DNA from: Microbacterium sp. UFMG61 | Lineage (GTDB): Bacteria > Actinomycetota > Actinomycetes > Actinomycetales > Microbacteriaceae | Reading direction: 5' to 3' | DNA length: 64,000 nt | NCBI RefSeq assembly: GCF_015354505.1 | Contig: NZ_JACAFP010000006.1 | Coordinates: forward strand, 186,001-250,000 | Part shown: in pieces, positions 54,289 to 63,069 of the stretch | Layout: every line of letters begins with the position of its first letter | Position numbering within the stretch: position 1 is the stretch's first letter | Notes under the pieces: model-generated | Databases searched by the model: none | Seen by the model: only the letters and a program-made list of their open reading frames with translations | What the model was told of the DNA's origin: nothing | Position numbers and translations under genes: made by a program

Positions 54289-54756
54289 ATGCAGAACATC
54301 GCTCCCGACACACGACCGCGCTACCGCGAGAGACTCTCGCCGAGCCTCTGGCTCCTGGCGACGGTGGCTCTCGCAGGCCCGATGGTGTCACTCATCTTCA
54401 TCCCGCTCGGCTCGGCGACCTTCGCGCTGATCATCGGCGCGGCGGTCTCTGCGCTGCTCGTGATCGCGCTCGTCGCCGCGGCACCGCTGGTCTCGGTCGA
54501 GGAGGGCATCCTCCGTGCGGGACGGGCCCACATCGCCTGCCAACATCTCGGCGATCCGGTGGCACTCACCGGCGAGGAGGCCCGACGGGCGCGGGGCCCT
54601 GGGCTCCCCGCACGGGGATGGCACATGATCCGAGGCGGGATCGAGGGCATCGTCGTCGTTCCCAATCTCGACGTCGATGATCCGGTCAATGCATGGACCA
54701 TCTCGACGCGCACGCCTGACCGACTCGCCGCGGCGATCCGTCACGCGCGGAACTGA
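54289..54756 (+). CDS. DUF3093 membrane protein
   Basis: The 155-residue protein has two N-terminal membrane helices and a C-terminal soluble part with N-A-W-T-I-S-T-R-T-P, the DUF3093 signature. Function is unknown. It is divergent from dut with a 12-bp gap and converges on DUF4193; the neighbours are the usual ones in actinobacteria. Confidence 0.9.
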   Translation: MQNIAPDTRPRYRERLSPSLWLLATVALAGPMVSLIFIPLGSATFALIIGAAVSALLVIALVAAAPLVSVEEGILRAGRAHIACQHLGDPVALTGEEARRARGPGLPARGWHMIRGGIEGIVVVPNLDVDDPVNAWTISTRTPDRLAAAIRHARN

Positions 54757-54770
54757 CCCACACAGACGAA

Positions 54771-54800
54771 CGCGCCCCTGACCGGATGGTCAGAGGCGCG
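54771..54800. terminator. Bidirectional terminator between DUF3093 and DUF4193
   Basis: CGCGCCCCTGACC (54771-54783) pairs with GGTCAGAGGCGCG (54788-54800) with one mismatch. Confidence 0.8.
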
Positions 54801-54821
54801 CGGAGCGTCGCTCGGATGCGC

Positions 54822-55115
54822 TCAGGCGGCGCACTCCTTGCAGATGGGGCCGGAAGCTCCCTCGTGGTCGAGCTGAGAACGGTGCTTCACGAGGAAGCAG
54901 TTCATGCAGGTGAACTCGTCCTGCTGCGCGGGCAGCACGACGACGTCGAGTTCGAGGTCGGAAAGGTCGGCGCCAGGAAGATCGAAGCTGGACGGGTTGT
55001 CTGCATCCTCGTCTCCCGAGGAGCCGGAGAGCTTGTCCGGCACACGCTCCTTGAGGGCTTCGATCGACTCGGAGTCGTCTTCACTCTTGCGGGGAGCGTC
55101 GTAGTCGGTTGCCAT
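54822..55115 (-). CDS. DUF4193 zinc-ribbon protein
   Basis: The 97-residue acidic protein starts with M-A-T-D-Y-D-A-P-R-K and ends with two CxxC knuckles (C-M-N-C and C-K-E-C), the DUF4193 pattern. It probably binds zinc; function unknown. The ATG at 55115 has GGAG about 9 nt upstream. Confidence 0.93.
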   Translation of the reverse strand: MATDYDAPRKSEDDSESIEALKERVPDKLSGSSGDEDADNPSSFDLPGADLSDLELDVVVLPAQQDEFTCMNCFLVKHRSQLDHEGASGPICKECAA

Positions 55116-55311
55116 GTGGTGAATCTCCACTTTCATGCGAGTGGGTGGTGCGCCGTCGGGGTAATCGGCGGCCATAGTTTGCACGACCTCAGGACAATAA
55201 GCAAATGCCCGTGGGTGCGACAGAGCAAACTGGCGGCGCGCCCAGAGTATTCCCGGCTCCGAGCACGGCCCCGTGACACCATGAATGCACACCCATCAGA
55301 GGGGCATTCGC

Positions 55312-56352
55312 ATGGAAAACGTCACCATCGTCGGCACAGAAGCAGGAGTCCTGGTACTCGCAACCGAGTCGGGCGAGCGGTTCGCGCTGCCCATCGACGA
55401 CGTCCTGCACCGTGAGATCAGACGGGCGACCCGCCAGGGCGAGCCCACGCCGCAGCGTCTCGCGGCGAGCCCCCGCGACATCCAGGCGCAGATCCGCGCC
55501 GGACTCACAGCCCCCGAGGTCGCCGAGCTGCTCGGGATCACCGTCGAGGACGTGGCACGTTTCGAAGGCCCGGTGCTCGCGGAACGCGAGCACATCATCG
55601 GTCAGGCCCTCGCCGTTCCGGTGCTGATCGGCAGCGAGGTCGAGCCCGACGCGCAGCCGACGTTCGGCACCGCCATCCGTGCGAAGCTCAGCGATGTCGA
55701 GGCGTCGGCGGAGCGCTGGGCGAGCTGGAAAGACGAGAACGGTTGGATCATCAAGCTCGAGTTCGCGGCGAACGACGTCGAGCATGACGCCCGGTGGAGC
55801 TTCGACCCGCGGCGGAGTGCCCTCGCACCACTGAACGCCGATGCCACCCAGCTCTCCCGCCAGGGCTCGCTGCCGGAGGGACTCATTCCTCGTCTGCGCG
55901 CGGTCGAGAGCGAACGCCAGACGTCGCCGTACAAGGACGAGAGCCGCTTCGACTCCGGCGCCTTCGGTCCCCGCCTCGTCCCCGCCCCGGAGGTCGTCGA
56001 AGACACCGCCCTGCCCGAGCGCTCCCCCACATCTGTCCAGGATGCGGCGACCAAGCGTGCTCCGGAGTCGCAGACCACCAGTCCGGAGACAGCGGACCTG
56101 CTCGAGGCCTTGCGCCGCAGACGAGGTCAGCGTGAGACTGCGCCGATCCTCGACGATGACGTGTTCGGGGTCGACAACGACCCGATCGCGATCTTCGATG
56201 CACTGCAGCAGACAGGGCCGGTCGACGAGACCAGCGCGACCCCGGATCCCGCACCCGAGCCCAGCGGTTCGGACAGCAGTGGCCGACGCAAGCGACGCAA
56301 CGCGATGCCGTCGTGGGACGAGATCGTGTTCGGAGCGCGTACCGACGAGTAA
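55312..56352 (+). CDS. sepH: Septation protein SepH
   Basis: The 346-residue protein has an N-terminal DUF3071 domain with a helix-turn-helix (A-P-E-V-A-E-L-L-G-I-T-V-E-D-V-A-R-F-E, about residues 72-90) and a long disordered C terminus. In Streptomyces SepH binds FtsZ and promotes filament assembly at septa. The ATG at 55312 follows GAGGGG. The same neighbours occur in other actinobacteria. Confidence 0.92.
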   Translation: MENVTIVGTEAGVLVLATESGERFALPIDDVLHREIRRATRQGEPTPQRLAASPRDIQAQIRAGLTAPEVAELLGITVEDVARFEGPVLAEREHIIGQALAVPVLIGSEVEPDAQPTFGTAIRAKLSDVEASAERWASWKDENGWIIKLEFAANDVEHDARWSFDPRRSALAPLNADATQLSRQGSLPEGLIPRLRAVESERQTSPYKDESRFDSGAFGPRLVPAPEVVEDTALPERSPTSVQDAATKRAPESQTTSPETADLLEALRRRRGQRETAPILDDDVFGVDNDPIAIFDALQQTGPVDETSATPDPAPEPSGSDSSGRRKRRNAMPSWDEIVFGARTDE

Positions 56353-56381
56353 TCCGGCCTTCGCGACGGCGGAGTGGACGC

Positions 56382-57503
56382 TCAGCGCACGAAAGCACCG
56401 AAGCGGATCAGCGGCACCTGTCGCTCCTCCGGCGTGATTCCGCCGTGCTGTCCGATCATCCCTCGGCTTCGCTGGTCGGGCGCCGTGCCGTCGTACACGG
56501 CGCCGTTCGCGCGCGCCACCACGAGGAGATCCCCGATCCGCGACGCGGCGTCGTCCGTCACCGCGGGACCGAAGAACCCTGCGTCGATTGCCTGCCCGCG
56601 GGTGCCGACGTCTGCGAGGCCGTCGAGGTCTCGTGACCATCGCGCTGCCGCGTCGTCGATGTCCGCCTCATCGTCGAGATAGATGTGCAGCATCCTCGGC
56701 TCGCCTCCGATGGCATGGACACCCTGAAGGTGCTCGGCCTCGAGAACGATCTGCCGCTGAGCCGGAACGTCGACCATCCCATGGTCTGACGTGACGACGA
56801 CGCCGATGCCGGGCGGCACCCGACGTGCGAGCGCACCGTCGATTTCCTCGAGTGCCGCCACCCATTCGAGGGAGGCCACACCGTGCCTGTGTCCTGCCTT
56901 GTCGGCCTCGGGCAGGTAGCAGTACACGAGAGAGCCCGGATGCCGTTCGGCGAGATCGTACGCGGTCGCGATGAGTTCGGCAGGGGTGTCCGCCGCGACG
57001 AACTCGGCGCCGCGCAACGTGGCGCGCGTGAATCCGCTGTGCGCATAGGCGGCGACGCCCACCGCGAACGCCGGGCGCCCCTCGGAGCGGGCACGCTCGA
57101 AGATCGTCGGCCTCGCCTGCCACGTCGCCGGGTCGAGTCCCTCCGACTCCCATCCCGTGAGCTGATTCACGAGCACATCACGAGACCGATCGAGAACGCG
57201 GTACCCGACCAGGCCGTGCTGACCGGGCCAGGCGCCCGTCAGAAGACTCGTCAGAGCCGCGGCGGTGGTCGACGGGAACACGGAATGCGCCACATCCTTC
57301 TTCGCCATCCCCCCGGTGAGGGTTCGTGCGTGACCGGCGTGCGCCCGGAGTCCGATCGCCCCGAGCCCGTCGATCAGCACCAGCACGACCGAGGTGGCGC
57401 GCGGCAGATGTGCCGACTCCCCGCGGAGAGCAGCGAACAGGTCGTCCGCCACCCCGACGAGGCTCCGGGCGGTGGGCGACTCGGACGGTAGCATGAGGGA
57501 CAT
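56382..57503 (-). CDS. Alkaline-phosphatase superfamily (nucleotide pyrophosphatase-like) protein
   Basis: The 373-residue protein has the metal-binding pattern of the superfamily: L-I-D-G-L-G near the N terminus, the nucleophile in P-S-T-T-A-A, D-K-A-G-H-R-H and S-D-H-G-M-V. It likely cleaves phosphodiester or phosphonate bonds; the substrate is unknown. Its place between sepH and the topoisomerase gene is conserved in actinobacteria. Confidence 0.88.
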   Translation of the reverse strand: MSLMLPSESPTARSLVGVADDLFAALRGESAHLPRATSVVLVLIDGLGAIGLRAHAGHARTLTGGMAKKDVAHSVFPSTTAAALTSLLTGAWPGQHGLVGYRVLDRSRDVLVNQLTGWESEGLDPATWQARPTIFERARSEGRPAFAVGVAAYAHSGFTRATLRGAEFVAADTPAELIATAYDLAERHPGSLVYCYLPEADKAGHRHGVASLEWVAALEEIDGALARRVPPGIGVVVTSDHGMVDVPAQRQIVLEAEHLQGVHAIGGEPRMLHIYLDDEADIDDAAARWSRDLDGLADVGTRGQAIDAGFFGPAVTDDAASRIGDLLVVARANGAVYDGTAPDQRSRGMIGQHGGITPEERQVPLIRFGAFVR

Positions 57504-57556
57504 CCGAGCCAGTCTGACACAGGCTCCCGTACGACCTCAGCCTCGCACCATTCAGG

Positions 57557-60007
57557 ATGGCCATGCCGAAGACCCCGCCGCCCGAGCTCGCTCCGGAGAG
57601 AATCCAGGACATCGATCTCGAGAGCGAGATGCAGGGCTCGTTCCTCGAGTACGCCTACTCGGTCATCTATTCGCGTGCGCTCCCGGATGCGCGCGACGGC
57701 CTCAAGCCCGTGCAGCGCCGCATCCTGTATCAGATGGCCGAGATGGGGCTGCGTCCCGATCGCGGCCACGTGAAGAGCGCCCGTGTCGTCGGCGAGGTGA
57801 TGGGAAAGCTGCACCCGCACGGCGACTCGGCGATCTACGACGCGCTGGTGCGCCTCGCCCAGGACTTCGCTCTTCGCGTGCCGCTCGTCGACGGTCACGG
57901 CAACTTCGGCTCGCTCGATGACGGACCGGCCGCAGCCCGATACACCGAGGCTCGTCTCGCCGCTCCGGCGATGGCGCTCACCGAGAACCTCGACGAGGAC
58001 GTCGTCGACTTCGTGCCGAACTACGACGGCCAGTTCCAGCAGCCTGCGGTGCTCCCCGCGGCCTTCCCGAATCTTCTCGTCAACGGTGCCAGCGGCATCG
58101 CGGTCGGCATGGCGACGAACATGGCCCCGCACAACCTCATCGAGGTCGTCGCGGCGGCGACCCATCTGCTCGAGAACCCCGATGCGACGACCGAAGACCT
58201 CATGGAGTTCGTGCCCGGCCCGGACTTCCCGTCGGGAGGCATCCTCATGGGGCTCGACGGCGTCAAGGATGCATACGCGAACGGTCGCGGTGCTCTGAAG
58301 GTGCGCGGCAAGGTCTCGGTCGAATCCCTGGGGCCGCGCCGCACCGGCATCATCGTCTCCGAGCTGCCGTACATGGTCGGTCCTGAACGCCTCATCGAGA
58401 AGATCCGCGACGCGGTGCAGTCGAAGAAGCTGCAGGGCATCAGCGACGTCACCGACCTCACCGATCGCAACCACGGTCTGCGTGTCGCCATCGGCATCAA
58501 GACGGGGTTCGACGCAAACGCGGTGCTGGAGCAGCTGTACCGCCTGACCCCGCTGGAGGACTCCTTCAGCATCAACAACGTCGCTCTCGTCGGCGGACAG
58601 CCCCGCACGCTCGGGCTGAAGGAGATGCTCAGCGTCTACGTCGCGCATCGCCTCGAGGTGATCACACGGCGCAGCAGGTATCGCCTCGCACGCCGCGAAG
58701 AGCGTCTGCACCTCGTCGAGGGACTGCTGATCGCGATCCTCGACATCGACGAGGTCATCCAGGTCATCCGCTCCTCCGATGACTCCGAGCAGGCTCGTAC
58801 GCGTCTGCGCTCCGTGTTCGATCTCAGCGAGCTGCAGGCCGAGTACATCCTCGAACTGCGCCTGCGTCGACTCACCAAGTTCTCGCGCATCGAACTCGAA
58901 GCCGAGCGGGACTCGCTGCTCGCCGAGATCGCCGGGCTCCGCGAGCTGCTCGCGAGCGACGTGCTGCTGCGTGCCGCCGTCGCCACAGAGCTGGATGCCG
59001 CGGCCGACGCATACGGGACGCCCCGACGAACGCTCCTGATGAATGCGGCGCCCCCGAAGCCGCGCGCATCGAAGGGCGCGACCGCAGACCTGCAGATCGC
59101 CGACGCGCCGACCGTCCTCGTGCTCTCCACGACGGGTCGTGCAGTGCGCGTCGACCTCGCCGAGGGGCAGGAGCTGACCGTGCCCGCCCGTCGGAGCAAG
59201 CACGACGCCATCCTGACGACGGTCGAGACGACGGTGCGGGCCGACATCGGGGCGCTGACGACCGAGGGACGCGTGCTGCGGTTCTCCCCCGTCGATCTGC
59301 CGTCCGTGCCGTCGTCGTCCGTCCAGCTCGCCGCCGGCACTCCGCTGCGCGACTACCTCGGGATCACGACCCGCGGTGAACGGATCCTCGAGTTCATACG
59401 GTTCGACAGCGATGTGCCGGTGGCGCTCGGAACCACCCAGGGCATCGTGAAGCGCATCGTCCCGTCGATGCTGCCCGTACGACCCGATCTCGAGGTCATC
59501 GGCATGAAACCCGGAGATTCGGTCGTCGGAGCCATGGAGGCTCGTGACGATGCCGACCTGGTCTTCGTGACGACCGATGCCCAGCTCCTGCGATTCTCCG
59601 CCTCGGTCGTGCGCCCGCAGGGCGCTCTGGCGGGCGGCATGGCAGGGATCAAGCTCGGCTCGGGATCGACGGTTCTGTTCTTCGGGGCGGTGCCGCCGGA
59701 GACCGATGCAGTGGTCGCGACCGTCTCGGGTTCCGACAGCAGCCTGCCAGGAACCGAACCGGGCCGCGCCAAGGTGTCGTCGTTCACGGACTACCCGTCG
59801 AAGGGCCGCGCCACCGGTGGCGTGCGCGCCCACGCGTTCCTGAAGGGCGAGGACCGGCTCATGATCGCCTGGGTCGGCCCCGGCCCCGCACAGGCCGTGG
59901 ACCCGACCGGAGCCGTGCGCAAGCTTCCCGAGCCCGGCGCTCGTCGCGATGCGTCCGGTCAGCCGATCGACGGCGTGATCGGGAGCATCGGCCGCACCCT
60001 GGTCTGA
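57557..60007 (+). CDS. parC: DNA topoisomerase IV/gyrase subunit A
   Basis: The 816-residue protein is a type IIA topoisomerase A subunit: catalytic Tyr129 (A-A-R-Y-T-E-A-R-L), quinolone region [10 protein letters not shown] with wild-type Ser, [11 protein letters not shown], and a C-terminal beta-pinwheel domain. The order (next to the phosphatase and sepH) and the lack of a clear GyrA box suggest the second, ParC-like A subunit of actinobacteria rather than GyrA. The B subunit gene is not in the window. Confidence 0.9.
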   Translation: MAMPKTPPPELAPERIQDIDLESEMQGSFLEYAYSVIYSRALPDARDGLKPVQRRILYQMAEMGLRPDRGHVKSARVVGEVMGKLHPHGDSAIYDALVRLAQDFALRVPLVDGHGNFGSLDDGPAAARYTEARLAAPAMALTENLDEDVVDFVPNYDGQFQQPAVLPAAFPNLLVNGASGIAVGMATNMAPHNLIEVVAAATHLLENPDATTEDLMEFVPGPDFPSGGILMGLDGVKDAYANGRGALKVRGKVSVESLGPRRTGIIVSELPYMVGPERLIEKIRDAVQSKKLQGISDVTDLTDRNHGLRVAIGIKTGFDANAVLEQLYRLTPLEDSFSINNVALVGGQPRTLGLKEMLSVYVAHRLEVITRRSRYRLARREERLHLVEGLLIAILDIDEVIQVIRSSDDSEQARTRLRSVFDLSELQAEYILELRLRRLTKFSRIELEAERDSLLAEIAGLRELLASDVLLRAAVATELDAAADAYGTPRRTLLMNAAPPKPRASKGATADLQIADAPTVLVLSTTGRAVRVDLAEGQELTVPARRSKHDAILTTVETTVRADIGALTTEGRVLRFSPVDLPSVPSSSVQLAAGTPLRDYLGITTRGERILEFIRFDSDVPVALGTTQGIVKRIVPSMLPVRPDLEVIGMKPGDSVVGAMEARDDADLVFVTTDAQLLRFSASVVRPQGALAGGMAGIKLGSGSTVLFFGAVPPETDAVVATVSGSDSSLPGTEPGRAKVSSFTDYPSKGRATGGVRAHAFLKGEDRLMIAWVGPGPAQAVDPTGAVRKLPEPGARRDASGQPIDGVIGSIGRTLV

Positions 60008-60050
60008 GAACGTGCGCCGTCGGCCCGACCGTCATCGACGCTGAGCGACG

Positions 60051-60986
60051 TCAGATGCGGAGCGCGAGGATGTTCGCGGTGAGGCCGGCGGCGGTCCCGC
60101 AGAGGATCACGACGTCATCCGACGCGAGCCGGCCGCTGTCCAGTGATCGCGCGAGCATGAACGGCACCGAGGCGGAGACCATGTTGCCGAACGCGGCGAC
60201 CTCGTCGACGCGTCTCTCAGCCGGGATGCTGAGACGGTCGAGCATCGGCCCGAGTGCCGCGGACGCCTGGTGCGGCACCCACAGGGCGACGTCGTCGTAC
60301 GAGATGCCCGACGCGCGATGGAAGTCGCCGAAGAACTCCGGAAGCACCCGCATCATCCCGAGCAGGGCCCGACGTCCGTCCATGTCGAAGAGATAGTCCG
60401 CCGCGTCGCTCTGCGCGAACCGCTGAGCGGGCGAGCGCGACAGCCCTCCCCTGATCTCGGTGTCATGGGCATACGCGGGCCAGGTGCGCTGAGCGCTCGC
60501 GACCACTCCACGCCCGGGCATCGCGGAGCGCCGGAGCACGAAGGCGGCGCCCGCGTCGCTGAACAGCTCGAAGCTCTCACGCTGCTCCGGATTGAGGAAG
60601 CGCGTGCCCACGTCGCCGGCGAACACGAGGATCGTCTCGTGGTCGCCGGCATCGAGATATCGCGAAGCCACGTCGAGCGCCGTGATGAAGCTGGTGCAGG
60701 TCGAGTTCACATCGAACGCGGCTGCGTGCCCGGTGAGCGTGAGTCGCTCGAGCACCAGTGCCGCCGTGCAGGGGATCGGCTGGATTCCGGCAGCCGAGGC
60801 GCCGAGCACCAGGTCGACCTCATCTGCTGTGATGCCTGCGGCGTCCAACGCCCGCTCACACGCGTCGACCAGCATGTCGAGATGCGACACATGATCCTCG
60901 ATGCGATAGCGCACGTCGTTGCCGAAGCGCACGGCGCGTGCGGGCAGAGACGTTCCCCATCCCGTGATCTCGCAGCTCTTCACCAT
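60051..60986 (-). CDS. KASIII/OleA-like ketosynthase
   Basis: The 311-residue thiolase-fold enzyme has the C-H-N triad: Cys in N-S-T-C-T-S-F, His in V-P-H-Q-A-S and Asn in F-G-N-M-V-S-A-S. It condenses acyl chains, like FabH or OleA. It is the last gene of a four-gene coupled cluster with an adenylate-forming enzyme, an MBL hydrolase and an OleD-like reductase, which points to an acyl condensation pathway rather than housekeeping fatty acid synthesis. ATG at 60986 overlaps the previous stop; an ATG five codons earlier is possible. Confidence 0.85.
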   Translation of the reverse strand: MVKSCEITGWGTSLPARAVRFGNDVRYRIEDHVSHLDMLVDACERALDAAGITADEVDLVLGASAAGIQPIPCTAALVLERLTLTGHAAAFDVNSTCTSFITALDVASRYLDAGDHETILVFAGDVGTRFLNPEQRESFELFSDAGAAFVLRRSAMPGRGVVASAQRTWPAYAHDTEIRGGLSRSPAQRFAQSDAADYLFDMDGRRALLGMMRVLPEFFGDFHRASGISYDDVALWVPHQASAALGPMLDRLSIPAERRVDEVAAFGNMVSASVPFMLARSLDSGRLASDDVVILCGTAAGLTANILALRI

Positions 60987-62272
60987 CTCCGGTCCCCCCA
61001 TTCCTGCACGACTCGGCGCAGCTTGACCGCCCCGTCGCTCACGTAGTCGACGAAGACGAGCTCCGGCCGTTCGCAGTGCAGTCGATCGGCCAGCGCGTCG
61101 ACCTCATCGGTGACGCGGCGCCGAGATCGATCATCGACCGTGTCGAGCGCGATCTCCAGCCGCGACTCACCGGTCTGTGTCACTCGATACTCATCGAATC
61201 CCTCGGCGTGGATCAGAGCCCGCGTGATCACGTCGGCGAAGACCGGGATACTGCGACCATCGAGTCTCCGGAAGACGAGGGTGTCCCCTTCCCGTCCCTC
61301 GATCCGTTCGATCGCGGTGAGTGCGCTTCCGCAGGGGCACGGTTCACGCCGTTCACGGAGGACGTCGCCCAGTCGGTAGCGAACGATCGGCTGGGCGCGG
61401 CGACGCAGATCCGTCACGATCGGCGTGAACCGCTCACCGTCCAGCTCTTCGCGCTCGACCAGCACACCGTCTTCGTTCAGATGGATCACGCCGTGTTCAC
61501 AGGTGTGGGCGAGGAATCCTTCCGTGCACTGATAGAGCTGGTGAATCCTCGTCTGGGCGAGCGACTTCCGGATGCGCTGCTCATCCGACAGCTCGAGCAC
61601 CTCTGCGACCGAGTACACCTTCTGCGGGAACGCGTCGAAGCGACCGGAATCGGCGGCCCGCGCGATCACCCGCAGCACGGAAGGCGGTGCGACGAGGATG
61701 GTCGGCCGGTACTCGCGGAGTCGGGCGATGTTCTCATCCATGTCCGCGTAGACGTCGAAGTAGCGGAATGACACCGCCTTCGATGCCACCGACTCGTAGA
61801 GCGTGTTGTCTGCGCGCAGGAAGAGCGCGATCCGGTGCCCGAGCAGCATCCGGCGCGGGAGCGTGCGCGCGAGCACGGTGCCCACCCAGGCGTCGCGTTC
61901 GGCATCGCTGACGATGAACAGCCCACGGTGCCCGCTCGTGCCGCTGGAGAGTCCGACGGAGTTCGGTCCGAGGTCGGTGCTGAACTCGCGAGCACGCTCG
62001 TTCGCGATCGCGAGTGCGAGTGCGTCATCACGGGCGACACCGACCGTGTTGATCTCGTCGAAGCGGCTCATCATGATGCTCTTGTCCATGAGTGGCAGGT
62101 CCGCGAAAGAACGCGTCTTCAGCAACTCGCCGAAATACGGTGATCGTCTCCGCAGGAACCGCACATGCGCGGCCAGCAGGCGTCGCTGGCGTCGATCGAT
62201 CGAAGCTCGCGTGCGCATCGGACGGAGCCACCGCACCATCGCGAACTCGCGCAGGATCCGCAGCTTCCCCAT
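60980..62272 (-). CDS. Adenylate-forming enzyme, F390 synthetase/PaaK-like
   Basis: The 430-residue protein has the phosphate-binding loop L-S-S-G-T-S-G-H-R-G, Y-Q-C-T-E-G, Y-R-L-G-D-V and a C-P-C-G-S knuckle, all features of the PaaK/coenzyme F390 synthetase group that activates carboxylates as acyl-AMP. The ATG overlaps the MBL stop (ATGA). In an Ole-like cluster it would take the place of OleC; substrate unknown. Confidence 0.85.
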   Translation of the reverse strand: MGKLRILREFAMVRWLRPMRTRASIDRRQRRLLAAHVRFLRRRSPYFGELLKTRSFADLPLMDKSIMMSRFDEINTVGVARDDALALAIANERAREFSTDLGPNSVGLSSGTSGHRGLFIVSDAERDAWVGTVLARTLPRRMLLGHRIALFLRADNTLYESVASKAVSFRYFDVYADMDENIARLREYRPTILVAPPSVLRVIARAADSGRFDAFPQKVYSVAEVLELSDEQRIRKSLAQTRIHQLYQCTEGFLAHTCEHGVIHLNEDGVLVEREELDGERFTPIVTDLRRRAQPIVRYRLGDVLRERREPCPCGSALTAIERIEGREGDTLVFRRLDGRSIPVFADVITRALIHAEGFDEYRVTQTGESRLEIALDTVDDRSRRRVTDEVDALADRLHCERPELVFVDYVSDGAVKLRRVVQEWGDRRW

Positions 62273-63069
62273 CAGTCGATCAGATCCTTCGCGTCGAGCG
62301 GATCGTGGCTGCAGACGACCCGGATCCCCTCCTCGGCGAGTCGTTGCAGACTCTCCGCCGTGTCGGCGTAACGGCGTGCGTCATGCTGGATCGCCCGTGG
62401 CAGCGCCCGCAGTCTCGATGAGACGTCGAGGAGATCGCTCCCCCACGCGGCATCCCCGGCGAGCAGCACCCGTCCGTCGACCAGCGCACCGAGATGACCG
62501 TCGGCGTGTCCGGGAAGGTCCAGCACGAGGTACGACCCGTCGCCGAGCAGGTCGTGGACCCGGAGTTCGACCGAGCCGATGCGGACTCGACGGAACGACT
62601 CCTTCTCCAGCACGATCCGATCGCCGCGCGGGAACCACTCGGGCAACAGCCCGGGCAGCACGCCCGAGCGCAGTCGGGGGTGCCGCAGCGTGCGCTCATG
62701 CCCCGCGCTGAGCACGAAGGTCGCTCCGGGAAAGCGCCGGACTCCTCCGACGTGATCCGGATGCAGGTGTGAGAGGACGACATGCGTGACGGACGCCGTA
62801 TCGATGCCGTCCGCGGCGAGCTGCGCCGCGATGTCGTCGCCGTCGACGACATGCGGAGGCAGAAGCCGCCGATACACGTCGCCCCGCCACCCCGTGCGCC
62901 AGGCACCCGTCGCGTATCCCGTGTCGAAGAGAACGCGACGACCGTCTTCGGCGTCGTAGAGGAAGGAACCCGACGGGAACTCGCGCCGACCTGCGGTGAC
63001 ACCGCGGAACATCGCGCCGACGTCGTGAGACGTGCTGCCGCAGACATAGTGACGCAGGCGTCCTGTCAC
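62272..63069 (-). CDS. MBL-fold metallo-hydrolase
   Basis: The 265-residue protein has the metallo-beta-lactamase metal motif S-H-L-H-P-D-H, a later G-H-A-D-G-H and A-G-D-A-A-W, and resembles lactonases. GTG at 63069 overlaps the reductase stop (GTGA). Within the cluster it occupies the place of the alpha/beta hydrolase OleB in known olefin clusters, so it may open a lactone or thioester intermediate. This is inference. Confidence 0.87.
   Translation of the reverse strand: MTGRLRHYVCGSTSHDVGAMFRGVTAGRREFPSGSFLYDAEDGRRVLFDTGYATGAWRTGWRGDVYRRLLPPHVVDGDDIAAQLAADGIDTASVTHVVLSHLHPDHVGGVRRFPGATFVLSAGHERTLRHPRLRSGVLPGLLPEWFPRGDRIVLEKESFRRVRIGSVELRVHDLLGDGSYLVLDLPGHADGHLGALVDGRVLLAGDAAWGSDLLDVSSRLRALPRAIQHDARRYADTAESLQRLAEEGIRVVCSHDPLDAKDLID

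Noticed and set aside
57374..59833. 819-codon minus-strand open frame across the topoisomerase gene
   Set aside because: It is antisense to the parC-like gene and has no recognisable domain or ribosome binding site.
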